Below, in pieces: positions 5,800 through 12,571 of a DNA stretch of 12,571 nt. This DNA comes from Bacteroides ovatus (lineage in GTDB: Bacteria; Bacteroidota; Bacteroidia; Bacteroidales; Bacteroidaceae). Each line of letters begins with the position of its first letter. Positions within the stretch are counted from its first letter, which is position 1. The translations under genes were made by a program, and so were the position numbers. The notes under the pieces are model-generated. The model saw only the letters and a list, made by a program, of their open reading frames with translations, did no database searches and was not told where the DNA came from. The DNA is taken from NCBI GenBank assembly GCA_030844565.1, contig JAUUNK010000141.1:1-12571 (forward strand). Direction: 5' to 3'.

Positions 5800-8700
5800 A
5801 TGTTTAAAGCTATTGTACATTTTTCTATCAAGAAGAAAATATTCGTGGGCCTCACCACACTCTTCCTGCTCATCGGGGGACTGTATGCCATGCTGACACT
5901 ACCGATTGACGCCGTGCCGGACATCACCAATAACCAGGTGCAGATTGTCACCGTGTCTCCCACCCTCGCACCGCAAGAAGTGGAACAGCTCATCACCATG
6001 CCCATCGAACTGGCTATGAGCAACATCATGAACGTGGAAGACATCCGCTCCGTCAGCCGCTTCGGATTATCGGTAGTGACGGTGGTATTCAAAGAAAATG
6101 TACCTACGCTCGACACCCGGCAGCTCATTAACGAACAGATACAAAGCGTAGCAGGAGAAATTCCTCCCGAACTGGGAACGCCGGAAATGATGCCTATCAC
6201 CACCGGACTGGGAGAAATCTACCAATACGTGCTGAAAGTGGCGCCCGGCTACGAAGAAAAATACGACGCAATGGAGTTGCGCACCATTCAGGATTGGATA
6301 GTGAAACGGCAGCTCTCCGGCATCCCGGGCATCGTAGAAATCAACAGTTTCGGCGGCTACCTGAAACAATACGAAGTAGCCGTAGACCCAGACGTCCTAT
6401 TTTCGCTCAATATCACGATTGGCGAAGTGTTCGAAGCGCTTTGCAATAACAATGAGAATACGGGCGGAAGTTATATCGAGAAGGCCAACAACGCCTACTA
6501 TATCCGCTCGGAAGGCATGATTACCCGTACCAAAGACATCGAACAAATCGTGGTGACCAACCGCAATGGGATTCCGGTACATATCAACGACATAGGGACT
6601 GTGCGCTTCGGTGCACCCAAACGTTTCGGCGCTATGACAATGGACGGCAACGGCGAATGTGTAGGCGGCATCGCCATGATGCTGAAAGGAGCTAATGCCA
6701 ATGTGGTGACCCGCGAACTGGAAAAGCGGGTGGAGAAACTGCAACATTTGCTGCCCGAGGGCATCAGCATAGAACCTTACCTCAACCGCTCGGAACTGGT
6801 GAACCGCAACATTTCCACCGTGGTACACAACCTGATAGAAGGCGCCATCATCGTCTTCCTGGTGCTTATCCTCTTCCTGGGAAATGTGCGCGCAGGACTT
6901 ATCGTGGCGTCGGTCATCCCTCTGGCAATGCTCTTCGCCTTTATTATGATGCGCATTTTCGGTGTCACCGCCAACCTGATGAGCCTCGGTGCTATCGACT
7001 TCGGTATTGTGGTGGACGGTTCCATCGTCATTGTAGAAGGTATCCTGGCACATATCTACTCCCAACGTTTTCGCGGACATCGGTTCAGCCGGGAAGAGAT
7101 GGATGCCGAAGTGGAAAAAGGCGCTTCGAGCGTGGTGCGCTCGGCTACTTTCGCGGTATTCATCATTCTCATCGTCTTCTTCCCCATACTGACGCTGACA
7201 GGTATCGAAGGCAAATATTTCACCCCGATGGCGAAAACGCTTGTGTTTTGCATCATCGGCGCCTTGATTCTCTCGCTGACCTACGTCCCTATGATGGCTT
7301 CCCTCTTCCTGAAACATACCATTGTGGTAAAACCTACGTTTGCCGACCGTTTCTTCGAGAAGCTCAACAGACTTTATCAACGCTGCCTGCACTTCTGCCT
7401 GCGCTACAAAGGACGCACAGTGCTCATTGCCTTTGCCGTATTAGTCGCTTCGCTCTTTCTCTTCACCCGCCTGGGAGCTGAATTTATCCCGACTTTGGAT
7501 GAAGGAGACTTCGCCATGCAAATGACACTGCCTGCCGGAAGCTCGCTAAGCGAAAGCATAGAGCTGTCCAGTATTGCCGAAAAGACACTGATGGACAAGT
7601 TTCCCGAAATCAAGCATGTAGTCGCTAAAATCGGTACGGCGGAAGTCCCCACCGACCCGATGGCGGTAGAAGATGCCGACGTGATGATTATCATGAAACC
7701 TTTCAAGGAATGGACTAGCGCTACAAGCCGTGCCGAAATGGTGGATAAGATGAAAGAAGCGCTTGCCCCATTGGAAAAACAGGCGGAATTTAACTTCTCA
7801 CAGCCGATACAGCTTCGCTTCAACGAGCTGATGACCGGAGCAAAGGCGGATATTGCCGTAAAACTCTACGGAGAAGACAACCACGAACTTTATGCCCGCG
7901 CCAAAGAAGCCGCTCTCCTGGTGGAGAAAGTGCCGGGAGCAGCAGACGTTATCGTGGAGCAGACGATGGGTTTGCCCCAGTTGGTAGTAAAATATAACCG
8001 GGGAAAGATAGCCCGCTACGGCATCAACATCAAAGAACTTAATACAATTATACGGACCGCGTATGCCGGAGAAGCCAGCGGAGTGGTGTTCGAGAACGAA
8101 AGAAGATTCGACCTCGTGGTTCGCCTCGACCAAGAGAAGGTGGCAGACCTGAACCTCGACAAACTGTTTGTACGCACCTCCGAAGGGATTCAGATTCCTG
8201 TGGGCGAAGTGGCGAGCATAGACTTGGTGAACGGTCCGCTGCAAATCAACCGCGATGCCGCCAAACGACGCATCGTCATCGGAGTGAATGTGCGCGACGC
8301 TGACATCCAACAAGTGGTTGCCAACATTCAGGAAACGCTGGACGCGAACATCAAACTACAACCGGGATATTACTTTGAATACGGAGGCCAGTTTGAGAAC
8401 CTGCAAAATGCCATTCACACGCTGCTGATTGTGATTCCGGTGGCATTGATGCTGATTCTACTTATCTTGTTCTTCGCCTTCAAGAATATCACTTATACCC
8501 TGATGGTGTTTTCTACCGTGCCGCTGTCGCTCATCGGAGGCATTCTAGCCTTGTGGCTGCGCGGGCTTCCGTTCAGCATCTCGGCAGGGGTGGGCTTCAT
8601 CGCCCTGTTCGGTGTAGCGGTGCTGAATGGTATCCTCATGGTGAACCACTTTAACGAACTTCGTAATCAAAACAAATATCCTATGACTACAAACCGAATC

Positions 8701-10140
8701 ATAGCTCTGGGCACGCCTCACCTGCTGCGCCCTGTGTTCCTCACCGGACTGGTCGCCTCACTGGGATTTGTCCCGATGGCAATCGCCACGTCTGCCGGCG
8801 CCGAAGTGCAGCGTCCGCTGGCAACGGTCGTCATTGGCGGATTGATTATCTCCACTGTGCTGACTCTCCTTATTATTCCGGTGTTCTATAAGATAGTAAA
8901 TTCATTGGCTACCCTGCGGCGTCCGGGAAGCAAGTTCCGCCTGCCCTTCTTCACGCTGTTGCTGCTCTTCTTGTCCGTTCCTTCCTTGCTACCGGCCCAA
9001 CAGCCGCAGCCTGTCAGCCTGGAACAAGCCATCGAGATAGCCAAGCAAAATCATCCCCGGCTAAAGATGGCATCCAACGACATAGAGCAGGCAAAAGCCA
9101 CGCGGGGAGAAATTGTAGAAGCGGCTCCCACCTCTTTCAGCTACTCGTGGGGGCAACTGAACGGGGAGAACAAAAAAGACAAAGAACTCGCTTTTGAACA
9201 AAATCTTGGCTCGTTGCTGACGCCGTTTTATAAGAATGCGCTGGTGAACCGCCAAGTGGCTACGAGAACATACTACCGCCGGATGGTAGAGAAAGAGGTG
9301 ACAGCAGAAGTGAAACGGGCATGGGCGTACTACCAATACGCTACGAATCTCTACTCCATGTATCGCGACCAGGACCAAATGGCGGAAGAATTGCAACGCA
9401 TTGCCGAACTGCGCTATCAACAAGGGGAAATCACTTTGCTCGAAAAGAACATGATGGTCACCGTAGCCGCCGACCTGCATAACCGCCGATTCCAGGCACA
9501 AGAAGAAGAAAAGACAGCATTGGCACGCTTCCAGTGGAGTTGTTACTCGGACACACCGATAATACCCGCCGACTCCACACTGTCTCTACTCTACACGGGA
9601 TTACCCCAAGAAAGCTTGTCCGACAATCAACTGTCCGAAGCACACATCGGCTACTTCCAAAGTCAGGCGGAAGAAGCCAAAGCAATGGTACGCGTAGAAC
9701 GCAGTCATTTCTTTCCAGACATCAGCCTCGGATATACCCGCCAGGATATTCTTCCTATGAAGAACCTGAACGCATGGATGGTGGGAGTCTCTTTCCCGCT
9801 CTACTTTCTGCCCGGAAAGAGCAAAGTGAAGCAAGCCAGGCTGGCTGCCAACTCGGCACAAATCCAGGCTGACGCCAACCTCCGTGAATTGAAAAATAAG
9901 GTAAAAGAACTCGAAGCCTCGCTTCGCCGCTACAATGAAAGCTTGCGTTTCTACACTTCGTCCGCCCTCAAAGAAGCGGAGGAACTGACGAAAGCCGCCC
10001 GCCTGCAACTGCAAGAAAGCGAAACGGGCGTTGCCGAATACATACAATCGATTGCCACCGCACGAGATATCCGCCGGGGGTATATCGAAACCGTTTACCA
10101 ATATAACATTGCAGCCCTGGAATACGAGCTTTTTAAATAG
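5800..10140 (+). CDS. czcA: CzcA-type heavy-metal RND efflux pump fused to a TolC-type outer-membrane factor
   Basis: Residues 1-1040 form a full HME-RND proton/metal antiporter: TM1 at 13-31, two large periplasmic porter loops, and TM helices around 348-505, 540-558 and 873-1032. TMH4 reads AIDFGIVVDGSIVIVEG with D400, D406 and E413, matching the proton-relay acidic residues of CzcA (D402, D408, E415). Porter motifs KIGTAEVPTDPM and RFNELMTGAKADIAVK also resemble CzcA; glutamate stands where CusA has its third copper-binding methionine. This favours divalent ions (Zn, Co, Cd or Ni) over Cu/Ag. After a basic stretch (RRPGSKFR) comes a hydrophobic segment (1048-1064) and PAQ, a complete signal-peptide-like joint. 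Residues 1067-1446 are an outer-membrane factor with two repeats: VSLEQAIEIAKQNHP start, strand pairs near 1110-1140 and 1305-1335, and long coiled helices. The reading frame is uninterrupted. The adaptor gene follows after 34 bp. Confidence 0.93.
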   Translation: MFKAIVHFSIKKKIFVGLTTLFLLIGGLYAMLTLPIDAVPDITNNQVQIVTVSPTLAPQEVEQLITMPIELAMSNIMNVEDIRSVSRFGLSVVTVVFKENVPTLDTRQLINEQIQSVAGEIPPELGTPEMMPITTGLGEIYQYVLKVAPGYEEKYDAMELRTIQDWIVKRQLSGIPGIVEINSFGGYLKQYEVAVDPDVLFSLNITIGEVFEALCNNNENTGGSYIEKANNAYYIRSEGMITRTKDIEQIVVTNRNGIPVHINDIGTVRFGAPKRFGAMTMDGNGECVGGIAMMLKGANANVVTRELEKRVEKLQHLLPEGISIEPYLNRSELVNRNISTVVHNLIEGAIIVFLVLILFLGNVRAGLIVASVIPLAMLFAFIMMRIFGVTANLMSLGAIDFGIVVDGSIVIVEGILAHIYSQRFRGHRFSREEMDAEVEKGASSVVRSATFAVFIILIVFFPILTLTGIEGKYFTPMAKTLVFCIIGALILSLTYVPMMASLFLKHTIVVKPTFADRFFEKLNRLYQRCLHFCLRYKGRTVLIAFAVLVASLFLFTRLGAEFIPTLDEGDFAMQMTLPAGSSLSESIELSSIAEKTLMDKFPEIKHVVAKIGTAEVPTDPMAVEDADVMIIMKPFKEWTSATSRAEMVDKMKEALAPLEKQAEFNFSQPIQLRFNELMTGAKADIAVKLYGEDNHELYARAKEAALLVEKVPGAADVIVEQTMGLPQLVVKYNRGKIARYGINIKELNTIIRTAYAGEASGVVFENERRFDLVVRLDQEKVADLNLDKLFVRTSEGIQIPVGEVASIDLVNGPLQINRDAAKRRIVIGVNVRDADIQQVVANIQETLDANIKLQPGYYFEYGGQFENLQNAIHTLLIVIPVALMLILLILFFAFKNITYTLMVFSTVPLSLIGGILALWLRGLPFSISAGVGFIALFGVAVLNGILMVNHFNELRNQNKYPMTTNRIIALGTPHLLRPVFLTGLVASLGFVPMAIATSAGAEVQRPLATVVIGGLIISTVLTLLIIPVFYKIVNSLATLRRPGSKFRLPFFTLLLLFLSVPSLLPAQQPQPVSLEQAIEIAKQNHPRLKMASNDIEQAKATRGEIVEAAPTSFSYSWGQLNGENKKDKELAFEQNLGSLLTPFYKNALVNRQVATRTYYRRMVEKEVTAEVKRAWAYYQYATNLYSMYRDQDQMAEELQRIAELRYQQGEITLLEKNMMVTVAADLHNRRFQAQEEEKTALARFQWSCYSDTPIIPADSTLSLLYTGLPQESLSDNQLSEAHIGYFQSQAEEAKAMVRVERSHFFPDISLGYTRQDILPMKNLNAWMVGVSFPLYFLPGKSKVKQARLAANSAQIQADANLRELKNKVKELEASLRRYNESLRFYTSSALKEAEELTKAARLQLQESETGVAEYIQSIATARDIRRGYIETVYQYNIAALEYELFK
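8941..9000 (+). other. Internal signal-peptide-like segment at the RND/OMF joint
   Basis: Residues 1040-1067 of the fusion have the three parts of a Sec signal: a basic n-region (RRPGSKFR), a hydrophobic h-region (LPFFTLLLLFLSVPSLL), and a c-region LLPA before QQPQP, with A1066 at the -1 position of a probable signal peptidase I site. RND pumps have their C-terminus in the cytoplasm, so this segment is also what would be needed to carry the OMF part across the inner membrane. Whether it is cleaved or stays as a thirteenth TM helix cannot be decided from sequence. Confidence 0.7.
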
Positions 10141-10174
10141 ATAATTCAATGACCCATCTAATAAAATAAAGTAT

Positions 10175-11068
10175 ATGAGTAAGATAATGTATCCTGTCCT
10201 TCTGTTTGCCCTGGTGGCTTGCAAAGGAAACCAGCCCGCAGCAAATCCCGAACCAACAGCCACAGTAGAAAAAAACGTTGCCGACACTGCCACCCTGCAA
10301 CCTGTAGTGGATGCCGTCACCTCCGCCACTTCCCGACCTAATCAAGTAGTATTTAACGGTCGAATGATACTTCCGCCTCAACGCCAAGCAACCGTTGCCT
10401 TGACAATAGGTGGTATCGTAAAAAGCACTTCTTTGCTTCCGGGCAAGTATGTGGCTCGAAACACAGTTATCGCCACATTGGAGAATCCGGAATTCATCAC
10501 TCTGCAACAGACCTATTTGGACAGCCACGCCCAGACTGAATATCTGGAAAAAGAGTATGAACGGCAAAGAAAGCTCTCGGACAACCAGGCAGCTTCACAA
10601 AAGAAGTTCCAGCAAAGCAAAGCGGATTACCTCTCGATGAAAAGTCGGCAGGACGCTGCAGCCGCCCAACTTTCTCTTTTAGGCATCCATCCCGGGACAT
10701 TACTCGAAAACGGTATTCAACCTCTGCTCGAAGTGAAAGCTCCCATTAACGGTTATGCTGCCAGTGTAGCAATGAATATAGGAAAATATATCGAACCGGG
10801 AGAAGCGCTCTGCGAACTAATAGACAAGACATCACCCATGCTCTGCCTGACTACATACGAAAAAGACCTCGCCGACATCCGCGTAGGCTTCCCGGTAGAG
10901 TTCCGCGTCAACGGCATGGGCAAGGAAACATTCCACGGCACAGTGGTCTCCATCGGACAAAAAGTGGACGAGGTGAACCGCTCGCTCGACGTGTATGCCA
11001 CGGTGCAGGAAACGAATCCTGAGTTCCGCCCGGGAATGTACGTTTCGGCGCACATCCAAAAAGATTAA
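10175..11068 (+). CDS. RND efflux periplasmic adaptor (membrane fusion protein), lipoprotein, CusB/CzcB family
   Basis: This 297-residue adaptor should bridge the inner-membrane RND pump and the outer-membrane channel encoded just upstream. A lipobox LVAC places the lipidated cysteine at residue 16, so it is probably anchored by lipid rather than by a TM helix. After a low-complexity linker (17-55) come half of a lipoyl domain (about 72-107), an alpha-helical hairpin (about 108-170, Gln/Lys/Ala-rich), the second lipoyl half with the APINGYAA turn (about 184-215), and a beta-barrel domain (about 221-297, ending FRPGMYVSAHIQKD). It is shorter than CusB or CzcB. The membrane-proximal domain seems to be missing, as do the N-terminal metal-binding methionines or His-rich extension seen in some relatives. 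It follows the fusion gene by 34 bp with no terminator, so it is very probably in the same operon. Confidence 0.9.
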   Translation: MSKIMYPVLLFALVACKGNQPAANPEPTATVEKNVADTATLQPVVDAVTSATSRPNQVVFNGRMILPPQRQATVALTIGGIVKSTSLLPGKYVARNTVIATLENPEFITLQQTYLDSHAQTEYLEKEYERQRKLSDNQAASQKKFQQSKADYLSMKSRQDAAAAQLSLLGIHPGTLLENGIQPLLEVKAPINGYAASVAMNIGKYIEPGEALCELIDKTSPMLCLTTYEKDLADIRVGFPVEFRVNGMGKETFHGTVVSIGQKVDEVNRSLDVYATVQETNPEFRPGMYVSAHIQKD

Positions 11069-11097
11069 TCTATCGACGGTAATCCGCCATTAACAAT

Positions 11098-11105
11098 TAT
11101 CTTTG
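11098..11105 (+). promoter_or_regulatory. Possible -7 element immediately before the kinase gene
   Basis: TATCTTTG is an exact TAnnTTTG match, but only 4 bp separate it from the ATG at 11110. If it is used, the transcript would start at or within the start codon, giving a leaderless or nearly leaderless mRNA, or the true start would be further in. No -33 TTTG is visible. The kinase gene may instead be read from the pump operon, since the gap after the adaptor is only 41 bp. Confidence 0.4.
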
Positions 11106-11109
11106 CACC

Positions 11110-12171
11110 ATGATACCCAAGGCTATACTAAAAGATAAATACTTCCTCTCCACCATCATCATCTCCCTGATGGTGGCTGTGTTAATACATTTTCCGGAAT
11201 CTGTCTCTTTGTTCGACAGCTTCGAAAGCCATACGCTCTTTCCTGGAATGAAATTTGCCGATGTGGCCAACGAGATTATCTTCACTTTCCTTTCCCTGCT
11301 ATTGCTGTTTGCCGTGAACACACGCCTGTTCCACTTCAACCAGGCTTCCATCAAAATTACGGGAACCAAGATTCTGCTCTCGTTTGTCCTCACTTGGGTA
11401 TTGAGCAATCTGTTAGGACAAGTATTCGTGTTTTTGCACCGCACTTTCGACATCCCCGCTATTGACGCGATGGTGCACCATTACTTACATCCGCTGCGAG
11501 ATTTCATTATGGCATGCCTCGTCACCACCAGTTGCTACATTATCTATCTTATCCGTCGCCAACAACTAGTATTGATTGAGAATGAACAGTTGAAAGCCGA
11601 AAATATCCGCAATCAATATGAGGTGTTAAAAAACCAATTGAACCCCCACATGCTGTTCAACTCTCTGAACACTCTCCGCTCACTGGTACGTGAGAATCAG
11701 GATAAAGCACAGGATTATATCCAAGAACTTTCCCGCGTACTACGCTATACCCTGCAGGATAACGAATCGCAGAGTGTCACCCTCCGGGAAGAATTGGAGT
11801 TTGCATCCGCTTACATATTCTTATTGAAAATGCGTTATGAAAACAATCTACAATTCGACATACAGACAGACAAGGCTCTCGAAGAATACCGGATACCGCC
11901 AATGTCGATACAAATGCTGATAGAGAATGCAGTCAAACATAACGAAATCAGTAATCGCAAACCGCTTACAATCCATATTACGACAAATAAGAAAGAAGAA
12001 AAGCTTTCCGTCAGCAATGCCATCCAACCGAAATGGACTGCGACTCCGGGCACAGGCATCGGCTTGGTCAATCTTGCTAAACGCTATCGACTTCTATTCA
12101 AACAAGATATACAAATCACAGAGGATGAGGAATTTACCGTATGTATCCCCCTTATTGATGAAAAGCAATGA
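11110..12171 (+). CDS. LytS/YpdA-family sensor histidine kinase
   Basis: The 353-residue inner-membrane kinase has four predicted TM helices (about 12-27, 50-69, 87-109, 130-148), a short coiled linker (about 150-172), then the His_kinase (PF06580) and HATPase_c modules. The phosphoacceptor is H180 in QLNPHMLFNSLNTL; most relatives have NPHFLFN, so methionine replaces the first phenylalanine. The N box is PPMSIQMLIENAVKHN (263-278) and the G box GTGIGLVNLAKRY (314-326). With the basic N-terminus inside, the loops 28-49 and 110-129 face the periplasm. They contain or border several histidines (H27, H41, H110, H123, H124, H127) and acidic residues, a possible metal-sensing surface. No separate sensor domain is present. 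It lies 41 bp after the adaptor, and its stop overlaps the regulator start by 4 bp (ATGA), a sign of translational coupling. Confidence 0.93.
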   Translation: MIPKAILKDKYFLSTIIISLMVAVLIHFPESVSLFDSFESHTLFPGMKFADVANEIIFTFLSLLLLFAVNTRLFHFNQASIKITGTKILLSFVLTWVLSNLLGQVFVFLHRTFDIPAIDAMVHHYLHPLRDFIMACLVTTSCYIIYLIRRQQLVLIENEQLKAENIRNQYEVLKNQLNPHMLFNSLNTLRSLVRENQDKAQDYIQELSRVLRYTLQDNESQSVTLREELEFASAYIFLLKMRYENNLQFDIQTDKALEEYRIPPMSIQMLIENAVKHNEISNRKPLTIHITTNKKEEKLSVSNAIQPKWTATPGTGIGLVNLAKRYRLLFKQDIQITEDEEFTVCIPLIDEKQ

Positions 12172-12571
12172 AAACAGTCATTATAGAAGATGAAAAGGCT
12201 GCTGTACGCAACCTGACTTCGTTACTTTACGAAGTCAAACCGGAGGCAGAGATTGATGCTGTGCTCGACAGCATCGGTTCTACAATCGAGTGGTTCGGTT
12301 CCCATCCGATGCCCGATCTGGTGTTTATGGATATTCACCTGGCAGACGGGTCTGCCTTCGAAATCTTTGAGCATATAAGTATCACATGCCCTATCATTTT
12401 CACTACTGCTTATGACGAATATGCTTTACGTGCCTTTAAGGTGAACAGCATCGACTATCTTTTAAAACCTATCGGAAAGGAAGATATTGAGCACTCTTTC
12501 GAAAAGCTGAATAGCCTGAACGCCTCCGGTAGTTCTTCTGTCGGAAAGCAGTCTTCACAAGAAATGGAATG
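12168..12571 (+). CDS. LytTR-type response regulator (partial, 3' end outside window)
   Basis: The first 134 codons are present. The receiver domain (about 1-115) has the acidic pocket E7-D8-E9, phosphoacceptor D55 in LVFMDIHLADG, T80 in FTTAYDEYA, and K100 in YLLKPI. The TTAYDEYALRAF...IDYLLKP signature is typical of the LytR/AlgR group paired with LytS-type kinases. A Ser-rich linker starts near 118; the expected C-terminal LytTR DNA-binding domain would lie past base 12571, so the output domain is inferred rather than seen. The start ATG overlaps the kinase TGA. It is probably the partner of the kinase at 11110 and, by position, a candidate regulator of the metal pump operon. Confidence 0.9.
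   Translation, partial: MKTVIIEDEKAAVRNLTSLLYEVKPEAEIDAVLDSIGSTIEWFGSHPMPDLVFMDIHLADGSAFEIFEHISITCPIIFTTAYDEYALRAFKVNSIDYLLKPIGKEDIEHSFEKLNSLNASGSSSVGKQSSQEME

Noticed and set aside
6397..7392. A 331-codon minus-strand open frame inside the pump gene
   Set aside because: It lies wholly opposite the conserved RND core (including TMH4) and its translation is rich in His and Gln without domain signals, so it is a shadow.
5800..8900. Calling the pump CusA (Cu/Ag)
   Set aside because: The DFG..VDG TMH4 motif and Glu in place of a key Met fit the divalent CzcA-type group better.
8900..9010. The fusion being an assembly error joining two genes
   Set aside because: The frame is continuous, the joint keeps a sensible topology, and I recall RND proteins of similar length in other Bacteroidota. 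It remains worth confirming by resequencing.
9601..10329. A 242-codon minus-strand open frame across the fusion end and adaptor start
   Set aside because: It overlaps two well-supported genes on the other strand and shows no motif.
1..12571. CRISPR arrays, tRNA/rRNA genes, insertion sequences or phage genes
   Set aside because: No regularly spaced repeats, no cloverleaf or rRNA-like stretches, and no transposase or integrase motifs were seen.

Overview
The window looks like chromosomal DNA of a gut-type Bacteroides or a close Bacteroidales relative. The evidence is Bacteroidota-style TAnnTTTG -7 elements upstream of most transcription units, no strong Shine-Dalgarno sequences, and gene families in forms I associate with that phylum (DUF2027-Smr protein, a long QueA form, an RND-TolC fusion, a LytS/LytTR pair). 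No rRNA, tRNA, insertion sequence, CRISPR array or prophage gene was seen.

Layout. (1) 1-100 is the tail of an unidentified + strand gene, closed by a strong hairpin terminator at 126-166. (2) 202-1245 (-) encodes a DUF2027/Smr-domain protein. Its promoter lies back to back with that of the queA-like gene at 1325-2548 (+), which is followed after 9 bp by a Nudix hydrolase gene at 2558-3070 (+). (3) A secreted GH27 alpha-galactosidase with a C-terminal carbohydrate-binding-like module lies at 3101-4735 (-), convergent with the Nudix gene. (4) 4975-12571 (+) is the accessory-looking part: a small beta-barrel-like secreted protein; a 1446-residue fusion of a CzcA-type heavy-metal RND pump with a complete TolC-type outer-membrane factor; a minimal lipoprotein periplasmic adaptor; a four-TM LytS-type histidine kinase; and the start of its LytTR-type response regulator, cut by the window edge.

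How it fits together. Two genes (RND-OMF fusion and adaptor) encode all three layers of a tripartite metal efflux pump. TMH4 (D400, D406, E413) and the porter motifs resemble divalent-cation pumps of the CzcA type more than the Cu/Ag pump CusA. The fusion joint is a complete Sec signal sequence, which suggests either processing of one polypeptide into an inner- and an outer-membrane protein or a single chain crossing both membranes. The kinase has periplasmic loops containing several histidines. Two LytTR-like direct repeats with 12-bp spacing lie upstream of the fusion gene's -7 element. Together these suggest, as inference only, a self-contained sense-and-export locus for a divalent metal.
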